Origin: Bradyrhizobium sp. YR681
GTDB lineage: Bacteria > Pseudomonadota > Alphaproteobacteria > Rhizobiales > Xanthobacteraceae
DNA: 45,750 nt
Assembly (NCBI RefSeq): GCF_000282615.1
Contig: NZ_AKIY01000023.1
Location: 1-45,750 of the forward strand
Reading direction: 5' to 3'
The position numbers and the translations under genes are program-made. Positions 25,569-33,256 of this stretch are shown piece by piece. Positions within the stretch are counted from its first letter, which is position 1, and each line of letters begins with the position of its first letter. The notes beneath the pieces are model-generated. The model was not told the DNA's origin. It did no database searches and worked only from the letters and a program-made list of their open reading frames with translations.

Positions 25569-25719
25569 CCTTCTCCCCTTGCGGGAGAAGGTGGCGCGAA
25601 GCGCCGGATGAGGGGTTGTTTCCGCATACACAACTGACAAACGGATTCGCGGAAAGAGACCCCTCACCCGTCTCGCCGCCATCGCGGCGAGCCACCCTCT
25701 CCCGCAAGGGGAGAGGGTG
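25569..25719. repeat. Composite palindromic repeat overlapping the histidine kinase 3' end
   Basis: Four hairpins in tandem: 9-bp arms at 25569-25591, GGCGC-GAA-GCGCC at 25593-25605, 8-bp arms at 25672-25691 and 11-bp arms at 25693-25719. The outer pair share the CTCTCCC/GGGAGAG core in opposite orientation. This resembles the small palindromic elements common between genes in Bradyrhizobium. It lies between the M20 peptidase stop and the kinase and extends into kinase codons. Confidence 0.75.
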
Positions 25720-27127
25720 CAGCGTCAGTGACGCGCCAATTCTTCTCCGCGACCTTTGCGCCCTCCGCGAGCCGAAACCGCAGCGTGAACTCCGCGCCGC
25801 CGCCGGCGAGATTCTCCACCGCGACCGTCGCGGCATGATCGTCCGCCACGCCGCGCACGATCGAGAGCCCGAGGCCCGCGCCGTCGCTGCGCTGGCGGTC
25901 GGCGCGCCAGAAGCGCTGGAAGATCAATTCGCGCTCGGCCTCCGCAATCCCGGGCCCGCAATCGCGCACACGCACCGCGCCGTCCTCGCCGACCTCGACA
26001 TCGACCGCAGTGTCCCTCGCGGTGAACTTGATGGCGTTTTCGGCGAGGTTGAAGATCGCGCGCTGGAGCATCTCGGAATTGCCGTGGATCATCACCGGCG
26101 CATCGGCGCCCTTGAGTGCGATATCCTTGTGCTGGGCGAGCGCCAACGGCGCGATCGAACCGACCACCTCGGCGCAGACGGCGCGCAGGTCCGCGGTCTC
26201 GCCGGGATCGAGCACCAGCGTGTCGAGCTCGGCGATCTCCAGCAGCTGGGCCACGATGCGGCTCATGCCCTCGATGTCGGCATGCAGCGCCTCTCTCGCC
26301 GCGCCGTCACCGAGCGTCTCGATCCGCGTGCGCAGGATCGCGAGCGGCGTGCGCAATTGATGGGCGGCATCGGCGGTGAACTGGCGTTGCACCCGAAAGC
26401 CGTCTTCGAGCCGGTCCAGCGCCTGGTTGACGGCGGTGACCAGCGGCATGATCTCGCGCGGGATCTGCTCGGTCGGCAGGCGGATGTCGGTGCGCGCCGG
26501 GCCGATATTGCTGGCCTCCTCCGAGGCCTTCCACAGCGGCGCGATCGCGCGGCGGAAGATGACGATGTCGATGCCGAGCAGGACCAGCAGGATCGGGATG
26601 GTGATCCACCCCACCCGCCGGAAGAAATTCGAGACGATGTCGTCGATGATGACGTCGCGATGCGAAAGGTCCTCGGCGACGCGGATGCGCACCGTCCTGC
26701 CCTCGATCACGCGGCTGACGCCGGCGCCTGAAATCGTCTCGGACAAGCGCGCCGGCGCGGTATCGCCGGTCTTTCGCCGCGACGAGAACAGCACGCGTCC
26801 GTCGGCATCGCGAATGTCGTACTGGTAGCGGCCATAGGCTTCCGAATAGAGGCCGCGCAAGCTGTCCGGCAGATTGAACGTCAGGGTGCCGTCGACTTGC
26901 GGGACGATGCGCTCGGCGAGCACTTCGGCCTGGGCGCGCATGGCGTCGCGATGCAGCTGGTCGATCTCGGAGTTGAGCAGCCAGAACAGCACCAGCGGCA
27001 GGAAGATCGCGACCACCGCGACCGCCACGATGTGCATGAACACGATGCGCCAGATCAGCGATTTGAACGTCGGCGATCTCGCCGATATCCCGGCGCGAAA
27101 TCCGGCATGGGACCCGACCTGGGTCAC
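25664..27127 (-). CDS. Sensor histidine kinase (TctE/QseC-like)
   Basis: 487 residues from GTG 27127, preceded by GGAGAAG. One membrane helix lies at about 28-52 and another at 174-192, with a periplasmic domain between. HAMP-like sequence follows, then the H-box FTADAAHQLRTPLAI with phospho-acceptor His256. The N-box LAENAIKFT and the GAGLGLSIVRGV G-box complete the ATPase domain. The gene starts 1 base after its response regulator. The last 18 residues (APSPLAGEGG then SPRWRRDG) are encoded by a palindromic repeat and are unlike a normal kinase end. The ligand is unknown; organic-acid sensing is suggested by the TRAP neighbour. Confidence 0.92.
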   Translation of the reverse strand: MTQVGSHAGFRAGISARSPTFKSLIWRIVFMHIVAVAVVAIFLPLVLFWLLNSEIDQLHRDAMRAQAEVLAERIVPQVDGTLTFNLPDSLRGLYSEAYGRYQYDIRDADGRVLFSSRRKTGDTAPARLSETISGAGVSRVIEGRTVRIRVAEDLSHRDVIIDDIVSNFFRRVGWITIPILLVLLGIDIVIFRRAIAPLWKASEEASNIGPARTDIRLPTEQIPREIMPLVTAVNQALDRLEDGFRVQRQFTADAAHQLRTPLAILRTRIETLGDGAAREALHADIEGMSRIVAQLLEIAELDTLVLDPGETADLRAVCAEVVGSIAPLALAQHKDIALKGADAPVMIHGNSEMLQRAIFNLAENAIKFTARDTAVDVEVGEDGAVRVRDCGPGIAEAERELIFQRFWRADRQRSDGAGLGLSIVRGVADDHAATVAVENLAGGGAEFTLRFRLAEGAKVAEKNWRVTDAAPSPLAGEGGSPRWRRDG

Positions 27128-27128
27128 G

Positions 27129-27803
27129 CTACTTCTCCTCGGCCATGAGATAGCCGACGCCGCGGATGGTGTGGATCACGACCTTGGCGCCGTGCTCGGC
27201 GAGCTGCTTGCGCAGCCGCGACACGTAGACCTCGACCGCGTTGGAGGCGACCTCGCCTTCGAGCCCGAAAATGTGGTCTTCGACGTTCTTCTTCGGTACC
27301 ACCCGCCCCTGCCGGCGCAGCAGGATCTCCAGCACCGAGGTCTCGCGCGCCGAAATGATCCGCGGCTGGTCGTCGACGAAGATCTGGCGGCTCTCGGTGT
27401 CGTAGACGAGGTTGGCCAGACTCAGCGAGCGGCCGAGCAGCTGGCCGGGCCGGCGCAGGATCGCCTCCAGCCGCGCCACCAGCTCCTCCATCGCGAACGG
27501 CTTTGCGAGATAATCGTCGGCGCCGCTGCGCAGGCCGCTGACGCGGTCCTGCAGGCCGCCGCGCGCGGTCAGCACCAGCACCGGCAGCGGTTCCATCTGC
27601 CGGCGCAGCTCGCGCAGCACCGAGAGGCCGTCGCCGTCGGGCAGCCCGAGGTCGAGGATCATCGCGGCATAGCTGACGCTGCTCACCGCCTCGCGCGCCT
27701 CGGCAGCACTGCCCACGATGTCGCTCTGATAGCCGGCCGCCGACAGCCCGCCGGCCACGAGCCGCGACAGCTCGGCATTGTCCTCGACGATCAGAAGGCG
27801 CAT
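27129..27803 (-). CDS. OmpR-family response regulator
   Basis: 224 residues. The receiver domain (1-115) has the acidic pair Glu7/Asp8, the phospho-acceptor Asp51 in LDLGLPDGDG, Thr79 in LTARG and the Lys in DDYLAKPF. The C-terminal winged helix (130-222) ends with NAVEVYVSRLRKQL and IHTIRGVGYLM, typical of OmpR/TctD types. It is the first gene of a two-gene operon with the kinase. The pair may control the nearby TRAP permeases or peptidase, as TctDE does for tricarboxylate uptake, but no binding site was identified. Confidence 0.93.
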   Translation of the reverse strand: MRLLIVEDNAELSRLVAGGLSAAGYQSDIVGSAAEAREAVSSVSYAAMILDLGLPDGDGLSVLRELRRQMEPLPVLVLTARGGLQDRVSGLRSGADDYLAKPFAMEELVARLEAILRRPGQLLGRSLSLANLVYDTESRQIFVDDQPRIISARETSVLEILLRRQGRVVPKKNVEDHIFGLEGEVASNAVEVYVSRLRKQLAEHGAKVVIHTIRGVGYLMAEEK

Positions 27804-27891
27804 CGCATGTCCGCAAGGCTGTCAAATCTTCACACGGCTCGCGCCGCATCATCGCTCTCTTCCACCATTCCGGGCGCCTCGGCCAGCGAAA

Positions 27892-27916
27892 AAGCACCCG
27901 GCGGGCAGATCGTTCC
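27892..27916 (-). promoter_or_regulatory. Weak candidate EcfG/RpoE2-type promoter of the two-component operon
   Basis: GGAAC (27916-27912), 16 bases, then GCTT (27895-27892) on the minus strand. This is the same degenerate -10 as at 8181 and 11651. The leader would be about 80 bases. Treat as a lead only. Confidence 0.3.
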
Positions 27917-28031
27917 GACGTGTCAGGCTCATGTAAGCCAGTTGGGACACGCCTCACAAAGCTGAGATTGGTCTCCGTTCCGTTGACGAGGCCGCGACCC
28001 CACGGCTAAATTGGCCACGTCGGAAAAGGCA

Positions 28032-28055
28032 GACTTGGTCTGGTAAGCCCAAGTC
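28032..28055. repeat. Inverted repeat upstream of the monooxygenase gene
   Basis: GACTTGG and CCAAGTC, perfect 7-bp arms 10 bases apart, about 160 bases before the ATG at 28217. The layout suits a dimeric repressor site, but no regulator gene is adjacent. Confidence 0.35.
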
Positions 28056-28216
28056 CTTTTGGTAACAAAAGCTCTGGTCTTTGGCCTCAAGCCTGAGATC
28101 CCCACGACGAACACGGTCGCTGTTCTTGCGATCACACGTTCGTCCGTGAGGTCCTCAAGGTCTGGGAAACGCTCCGGTCGAACATCGACAGTCGATCCTC
28201 GACAACGGAGCATTCT

Positions 28217-29746
28217 ATGCAGACCCCCGACACGATTCCCTATGACGTCATCATCGCCGGCGCCGGTCCCGTCGGCCTCTTTCTGGCTGGCGAGCTGCGG
28301 CTTGCCGGCTGTTCGGTGCTGGTGCTGGAAAAGGCGCAAGACCCGCACGCCCCGCTGAAGAGCCTGCCGTTTGGTTTGCGCGGTCTTTCGGTGCCGACCA
28401 TCGAGAGCTTCGACCGCCGCGGCTTGCTGGATGGTCTGAAAGCTCGCGCGGCAAGCCGCGACACGCCGGCAGCTGCACACTGGATGCAGCAGCAGCGTCG
28501 CCCGGGCGGTCACTTCGCCGGGATCCAGTTCTTCCACGACCAGATCGACGCTACGCAATGGCCGTACCGCCTGCCCGGCCCGATCGCCAACATGGCCGCC
28601 GACATGGCGAGCATCGAAGACATCCTTGCGATCCGCGCCGGGGCGCTGGGTGCAGAGATCCGGCGCGGTTGCGCCGTCGAGGCGTTCACGCAGTCGAGCG
28701 ATGGCGTGACCGTTGAGTTGGCCGGCGAAACGGTCCATGGCCGCTGGCTCGTCGGTTGCGACGGCGGACGCAGCAGCGTGCGAAAGGCGGCCGGTATCGG
28801 CTTCACCGGCACCGATCCGGAGTTCACCGGCTATTCGGTGCAGGTCGAGCTGGCCAATCCTGATACGCTCGAGCCGGGCCGCCATTACACGCCTGCGGGC
28901 ATGTACACCTTTGCCGCACCCGGCACGATCGCGATGGTGGATTTCGACGGCGGCGCCGCGCACCGCAGCGAGCCGCAGCGCGACCAGGTCGAGACGGTGC
29001 TGCGCAAGGTCTCGGGTCTCGACGTGACGGTGACGGCCCTTCTGCTCGCCACGACCTGGACCGACCGTGCCTATCAGGCAACCGACTATCGCGAAGGCCG
29101 CGTCCTGCTGGCGGGCGACGCCGCGCACATCCATTCGCCGCTGGGCGGCCAGGGCCTCAATCTCGGCCTCGGCGATGCCATGAACCTCGGATGGAAGCTC
29201 GCGGCGACCGTTCGCGGCGATCCGCCGGCCGGTCTGCTCGACAGCTATGCGGCCGAGCGACATCCGGTGGGTGCAAAGATCCTCGACTGGTCGCGGGCCC
29301 AGGTCGCACTGATGCGCCCCAGCAGAAGCTCGCGCGCACTCGAAGCAATCGTTCGCGATCTGATCGACACGCGCGACGGCGCCACCTATTTCGCCGAGCG
29401 CGTGTGGGGCGTTTCTCTCCGCTATGACCTCGGCGAGAGCCATCCTCTGGTGGGACGGAGCGCGCCCGACTTCAAACTCGCCCACGGGACAAGGCTGAGC
29501 GAGCGCCTCCGGACCGGACAAGGGCTGCTCCTGGATTTCGACTCGGGGTCATCGCTTCAGGCGCTTGCGAGTCGGTGGAGCGGCCGCATCAATTATGTCG
29601 CAAGCAACGCCAGGGATCGACTCGGCCTGACCGCTCTGCTCGTGCGCCCCGACGGTGTCGTGGCCTGGGCGAGCGAAGAAGCTGCTGACGCTGAGGAAGC
29701 GTCTCTGGCAGCGGCGCGATGGTTCGGTGAGCCCGATGTCACCTAG
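28217..29746 (+). CDS. FAD-dependent aromatic-ring monooxygenase (PheA/TfdB family)
   Basis: 509 residues. The three flavoprotein hydroxylase motifs are intact: GAGPVG (residues 15-20) binds ADP, CDGGRSSVRKAAG (about 181-193) is the DG motif, and GRVLLAGDAAHIHSPLGGQGLNLGLGDA (about 294-321) is the GD motif. The C-terminal thioredoxin-like tail (from about 415) starts LVGRSAPDF and is degenerate, as in TfdB and rifampicin-monooxygenase-type enzymes. It hydroxylates an aromatic or polyketide substrate with NAD(P)H and O2. The substrate is unknown. It stands alone, with stops shared through CTAG with the convergent membrane protein gene. Confidence 0.9.
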   Translation: MQTPDTIPYDVIIAGAGPVGLFLAGELRLAGCSVLVLEKAQDPHAPLKSLPFGLRGLSVPTIESFDRRGLLDGLKARAASRDTPAAAHWMQQQRRPGGHFAGIQFFHDQIDATQWPYRLPGPIANMAADMASIEDILAIRAGALGAEIRRGCAVEAFTQSSDGVTVELAGETVHGRWLVGCDGGRSSVRKAAGIGFTGTDPEFTGYSVQVELANPDTLEPGRHYTPAGMYTFAAPGTIAMVDFDGGAAHRSEPQRDQVETVLRKVSGLDVTVTALLLATTWTDRAYQATDYREGRVLLAGDAAHIHSPLGGQGLNLGLGDAMNLGWKLAATVRGDPPAGLLDSYAAERHPVGAKILDWSRAQVALMRPSRSSRALEAIVRDLIDTRDGATYFAERVWGVSLRYDLGESHPLVGRSAPDFKLAHGTRLSERLRTGQGLLLDFDSGSSLQALASRWSGRINYVASNARDRLGLTALLVRPDGVVAWASEEAADAEEASLAAARWFGEPDVT

Positions 29747-30066
29747 GACTGCTCATCGGGACACCATCGCGCGATCAGGGTCGAACTACCGGCCGCAACA
29801 GCGAGCAGCAACGCCATGGCGAGAACGCTCGTGGGCGTCGAGATCAGACCGTGTTCTTGGGCGGCGATCACGGCCATGCCAAGCGTCAGCCAGCTCCCCG
29901 TCGCGACGACGTTCAACACGGCCTGCACGAGCGCGCACCGCGTCACCGGCCGATAGTTCAGGAACTTCCAAAGCAGCGGTCCGCCCGCGAATACGAGCGT
30001 GAATATCCACGCAATGACCAGCGTCGGAACGTGGAGAAGACTGGTGAAACTGGAGGACAAGATCAT
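29743..30066 (-). CDS. Small membrane protein, 107 residues
   Basis: Three hydrophobic helices are visible (about residues 12-34, 45-68 and 78-100), with short polar loops such as NYRPVTR. No family was recognised. It is convergent with the monooxygenase, sharing the tetranucleotide CTAG for both stop codons. The open frame and its helix pattern look real, but no strong ribosome site was seen. Confidence 0.55.
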   Translation of the reverse strand: MILSSSFTSLLHVPTLVIAWIFTLVFAGGPLLWKFLNYRPVTRCALVQAVLNVVATGSWLTLGMAVIAAQEHGLISTPTSVLAMALLLAVAAGSSTLIARWCPDEQS

Positions 30067-30183
30067 ATCTCTGAGGCGTCCGGCGTTTGACGTCCCTGCC
30101 CGGCGTGGGGTTCAAGTGCCGGCCCATAGCCGTCGGGCAAAACCGGCGCTAAAACCTCGATTGCGGAATCTGGACATGGACCG

Positions 30184-30858
30184 ATGGCATTTTGGACAGC
30201 GAGCACGCTTGGCCTCGTGATCGCCTATCTGCTGGGCGCCACGCCCACGGGGTATCTGGCGGGAAAGCTGCTTCGGGGCATCGACATCCGGGAGCACGGC
30301 TCCAGATCCACCGGAGCCACGAATGTGCTGCGAACGCTCGGCAAATGGCCGGCATTGGCGGTGCTCGTGATCGACGTGCTGAAAGGTGTCGCGGCCATTC
30401 TGGTCGCTCGCTCGGTCTGTCCCTGGCTCGCGACACAGCTTTCCTCTACGCCGCCGACAGCGCCCGATCCGCGAGCCTGGCTGGCATGGACGGTTTGCCT
30501 CGCCGGCATCGCCGCGCTGCTCGGCCACGGCCGTTCGATCTGGCTGAACTTTACCGGCGGCAAATCCGCCGCGACCGGGCTCGGCGTGTTGCTGGCGCTG
30601 TCGTGGCCGGTGGGATTGGGTGCCGCGGCGGCTTTCGGCATCGCGCTGGCTGCGACCCGGATCGTATCCCTTAGCTCGATCGTCGCAGCGCTGACGTCCA
30701 TCGTGCTCGTCTGTGCTTTCGAGCATCCGTTGCCATACCGTTTGCTCGTGATCGCAGGCGCCCTCTACGTCATCGCTCGCCATCGCGCCAACATCGGGCG
30801 GCTGTTGGCGGGCACCGAGCCGCGTGTGGGCCAGAGCAGTCCGGAACCGAACATCTAG
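30184..30858 (+). CDS. plsY: PlsY-like glycerol-3-phosphate acyltransferase
   Basis: 224 residues with five to six membrane helices. All three PlsY motifs are present: GSRSTGATNVLR (about residues 39-50), GHGRSIWLNFTGGKSAATGLGV (about 114-135) and the late ARHRANIGRLLAGTE. The enzyme transfers acyl groups from acyl-phosphate to glycerol 3-phosphate at the inner membrane, starting phospholipid synthesis. A loop of about 15 residues (SSTPPTAPDPRAW) is extra compared with typical PlsY. It stands alone, so it may be a second, accessory copy in this genome. Confidence 0.88.
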   Translation: MAFWTASTLGLVIAYLLGATPTGYLAGKLLRGIDIREHGSRSTGATNVLRTLGKWPALAVLVIDVLKGVAAILVARSVCPWLATQLSSTPPTAPDPRAWLAWTVCLAGIAALLGHGRSIWLNFTGGKSAATGLGVLLALSWPVGLGAAAAFGIALAATRIVSLSSIVAALTSIVLVCAFEHPLPYRLLVIAGALYVIARHRANIGRLLAGTEPRVGQSSPEPNI

Positions 30859-30859
30859 C

Positions 30860-30890
30860 AGGATGGGTAGAGCGCAGCGAAACCCATCCT
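30860..30890. repeat. Palindromic repeat, GGATGGGTAGAGCG type
   Basis: AGGATGGGT and ACCCATCCT, 9-bp perfect arms, enclose AGAGCGCAGCGAA. It starts two bases after the plsY stop and could act as a terminator. The same element recurs at 32159 and 33140. Confidence 0.75.
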
Positions 30891-30982
30891 ACAGCCCCTC
30901 AGCAGTTGCTCATCTCCGGCCCATCCGTCTATAGGTGATCGAAAGCCAGCGCTCCGCCAAAGCGGGGACGACCGGAGTCATC

Positions 30983-32143
30983 ATGTCCCATCAAGACGAC
31001 AGCCTTGCCGCGAAGATCGAAGCGTTCATCCGCACCGATGTCATCCCCTACGAGAAGGATCCGCGGACAGGCCCACACGGCCCGAGCGACGAACTCGTTC
31101 AGGAACTGCGCGCCAAGGCGCGCAAGGCTGGCGTCCTGACGCCGCATATTCTGCCCGATGGATCCCATCTCACGCAACGCGAGACCGCAAAGGCTCTGAT
31201 CAAGACCGGCCTCTCGCCGCTCGGGCCGCTGGCGTGCAACACCATGGCGCCTGACGAAGGCAACATGTATCTGCTCGGCAAGGTCGGCAGCAGCGAGCAG
31301 AAGACGCGCTTCCTCGAACCGCTTGTGTCGGGCAAGGCGCGCTCGGCGTTCTTCATGACCGAGCCCGCCGATACGGGCGGCGCCGGATCGGATCCGTCGA
31401 TGATGCAGACGACGTGCCGTCTCGACGGCAATCACTGGGTCATCAACGGACGAAAGAAGTTCATCACCGGGGCCGAAGGCGCCAAGGTCGGGATCGTCAT
31501 GGCGAAGTCGAACGACGGCGCGTGCATGTTCCTCGTCGATCTGCCGAACCCTGCGATCCGCACGGTGCGCGTGCTGGATACGATCGACAGCTCGATGCCC
31601 GGCGGACATGCCGAGATCGACATCGAAGACCTTCGCGTGCCGGCCGACCAGATGCTCGGCGCATCCGGCGAAGGCTTCAAATACGCGCAGATTCGCCTCA
31701 GCCCTGCGCGCCTGTCGCACTGCATGCGCTGGCTCGGCCTCGCGATCCGCGCCAACGAAATCGCCACCGACTATGCCTGCCGTCGCCAGGCGTTCGGAAA
31801 GCCGCTGATCGATCACGAAGGCGTCGGCTTCATGCTGGCGGAAAACCTGATCGATCTCCAGCAATCGGAGCTGATGATCGACTGGTGCGCAGGCGTGCTC
31901 GACTCCGGCTCGCTCGGGACGAGCGAGAGCTCCATGGCAAAGGTCGCCGTGTCGGAAGCGCTGATGCGCGTCGCCGATCGCTGCGTCCAGGTGATGGGCG
32001 GCACCGGGGTCTCGACGGAAACGATCGTCGAGCAGGCCTTCCGCGAAATCCGCGCATTCCGGATCTACGACGGCCCGACCGAAGTTCACAAATGGTCGCT
32101 GGCCAAGAAGATCAAGCGCGACTGGAAGGCAGCGCAGCATTGA
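30983..32143 (+). CDS. Acyl-CoA dehydrogenase (ACAD10/11-like)
   Basis: 386 residues from ATG 30983, with GGAG 8 bases upstream. The N-terminal helical domain, the middle beta domain with FFMTEPADTGGAGSDPS and VINGRKKFITGA, and the C-terminal helical domain with ARLSHCMRWLGLA and QVMGGTGVSTET are in order. The usual IYEG active-site stretch reads IYDGPTEVH, so the residue equivalent to the catalytic Glu of medium-chain ACAD is Asp363. This is the pattern of the ACAD10/11 branch rather than a defect. It oxidises acyl-CoA with FAD. No beta-oxidation partner is adjacent. Confidence 0.92.
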   Translation: MSHQDDSLAAKIEAFIRTDVIPYEKDPRTGPHGPSDELVQELRAKARKAGVLTPHILPDGSHLTQRETAKALIKTGLSPLGPLACNTMAPDEGNMYLLGKVGSSEQKTRFLEPLVSGKARSAFFMTEPADTGGAGSDPSMMQTTCRLDGNHWVINGRKKFITGAEGAKVGIVMAKSNDGACMFLVDLPNPAIRTVRVLDTIDSSMPGGHAEIDIEDLRVPADQMLGASGEGFKYAQIRLSPARLSHCMRWLGLAIRANEIATDYACRRQAFGKPLIDHEGVGFMLAENLIDLQQSELMIDWCAGVLDSGSLGTSESSMAKVAVSEALMRVADRCVQVMGGTGVSTETIVEQAFREIRAFRIYDGPTEVHKWSLAKKIKRDWKAAQH

Positions 32144-32158
32144 CGGGCTGTCGGTGCG

Positions 32159-32262
32159 TAGGATGGGTAGAGCGAAGCGAAACCAATCGCGCCGTCTGCA
32201 CGAGGTGATAACGCGCTTCATCACCGGGGCGAGATGATGGATTTTGTTTCGCTCTACCCGTA
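32159..32262. repeat. Degenerate long inverted repeat of the GGATGGGTAGAGCG type
   Basis: The left arm TAGGATGGGTAGAGCGAAG (from 32159) faces a decayed right arm GTTTCGCTCTACCCGTA (to 32262) across about 70 bases. It fills the gap between the acyl-CoA dehydrogenase and the convergent gene at 32272, and may terminate both. Confidence 0.65.
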
Positions 32263-32271
32263 CTGCGAGGT

Positions 32272-32898
32272 CTATTTGATAGCAAAGCTTTGCGCGATAC
32301 GGCCGAACAAATCGCTCATGTTGCTCCAGTTCGTGCTGCCGAAGCCCAACACATAGGCGAGCGTGGACCTGTCGATCATGAAGTAGTGACGACAGCGCCA
32401 GGTCGCGGCTTCCAAGGCCTTCTCGAAATCAAGCGTGACCACCGTCCTTGATCCGATGTTTGCTGTCCCGCTGGCGAAGTTTGCGTATCCATCCTTCTCC
32501 AGGACCTCTTGAACCACTTTCGAATGTTCTGCCGGGCTCTGTTTGGGATCATAGGGTTCGCGGAAGACGATGAGATTATGAAAGCCTTCCTCATGCGAAG
32601 CGAACCGGGCGACTTCCCACGGACTGTTTGTCAACACGACGGGAAAGTTGTTCCAGCGTACGGGAATGTCGAGACCAAAGCCCCATTCGCCATTCTTGTA
32701 GCGCGCCATCTCAACCTGAATGAGCGCGGAATCTGCCGAGGCGTCCGGAAAGGCTGCGACGCACGCACGCCAGCCATTGTAGCCGTGTCTCCTGGCAACT
32801 TCCTCCAGTGCTGCGCTGTGCTTGATCGAATTCCCTGAAGCGCGCGCTTCCGCTTCGAGCGCGGCGGCTTCTGCCCTCAACCTGTGAAGCATAGACAT
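32272..32898 (-). CDS. Two-part protein: Glyoxalase_8-like N-terminal domain plus DcrB/PsbP-like domain
   Basis: 208 residues from ATG 32898; AAAGG lies 9 bases upstream of this ATG but abuts the ATG at 32907. Residues 1-48 (LHRLRAEAAALEAEARAS then HSAALEEVARRHGYNGWRA) resemble the short helical domain found in glyoxalase-related proteins and toxin-like accessory genes. The rest (KNGEWGFGLDIPVRWNNFPVV onward) looks like the PsbP/DcrB beta fold. No signal peptide is present, so it should be cytoplasmic. Both domain calls are by resemblance only. It lies between two palindromic repeats. Confidence 0.6.
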   Translation of the reverse strand: MSMLHRLRAEAAALEAEARASGNSIKHSAALEEVARRHGYNGWRACVAAFPDASADSALIQVEMARYKNGEWGFGLDIPVRWNNFPVVLTNSPWEVARFASHEEGFHNLIVFREPYDPKQSPAEHSKVVQEVLEKDGYANFASGTANIGSRTVVTLDFEKALEAATWRCRHYFMIDRSTLAYVLGFGSTNWSNMSDLFGRIAQSFAIK

Positions 32899-33252
32899 GG
32901 CAACCATCCTTTGAGCGCGACAATCAAGGGCGTGGTTCCATTCGTCCTTCGCGACCAAGGGGTTGGCGCTGGAAGATCAAGTGCCGCTGTTCGCCATGCC
33001 GTGTTGAACGGCGGAACCGGGAGGCCAGCGGCGGCCTTGCGATATCTAGGAGTAAGACAAATCCGATGTCAATTGGGCTTTCCTTCGCAACGGAAGCGAA
33101 GCTTCGGCTTACAGCTGCGCGCTGAGCGTGACAGCATGCAGGATGGTAGAGCGCAGCGAAACCAATCGCTCGGCCTCCCCAAACAACAAAGCTTATAGAA
33201 AGCGCTCGATTAATCGCGGCGAGAGGATGGGTTTCGCTGCGCTCTACCCATC
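32899..33252. other. Gene-free stretch holding a palindromic repeat
   Basis: The only recognisable structure is the long inverted repeat beginning at 33140. Positions 32908-33139 show no convincing gene or promoter beyond the ribosome site of the minus-strand gene at 32898. Confidence 0.6.
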
Positions 33253-33256
33253 CTAC
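33140..33256. repeat. Long inverted repeat of the GGATGGGTAGAGCG type
   Basis: The left arm begins AGGATGGTAGAGCGCAGCG at 33140. The right arm ends CGCTGCGCTCTACCCATCCT at 33254. The arms are nearly complementary over some 30 bases around a spacer of about 50 bases. It is the fullest of three related copies. Its right end supplies the TAG stop of the YunG-family gene at 33253. Confidence 0.75.

Larger units (their letters stand above)
27804..28216. other. Divergent intergenic region of 413 bases
   Basis: It separates the two-component operon from the monooxygenase. No gene is supported. It holds a candidate stress promoter for the regulator (27892-27916) and a 7-bp inverted repeat (28032-28055). 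The sequence is less GC-rich than the flanking genes. Confidence 0.6.

Noticed and set aside
27957..27981. Another minus-strand GGAAC upstream of the response regulator
   Set aside because: The bases 16-19 downstream read TTTG, which fits neither CGTT nor the N18-TT form.
30108..30160. GGTTCAA resembling a tRNA T-loop
   Set aside because: No acceptor or anticodon stems fit around it. No tRNA could be folded there or elsewhere in the window by eye.
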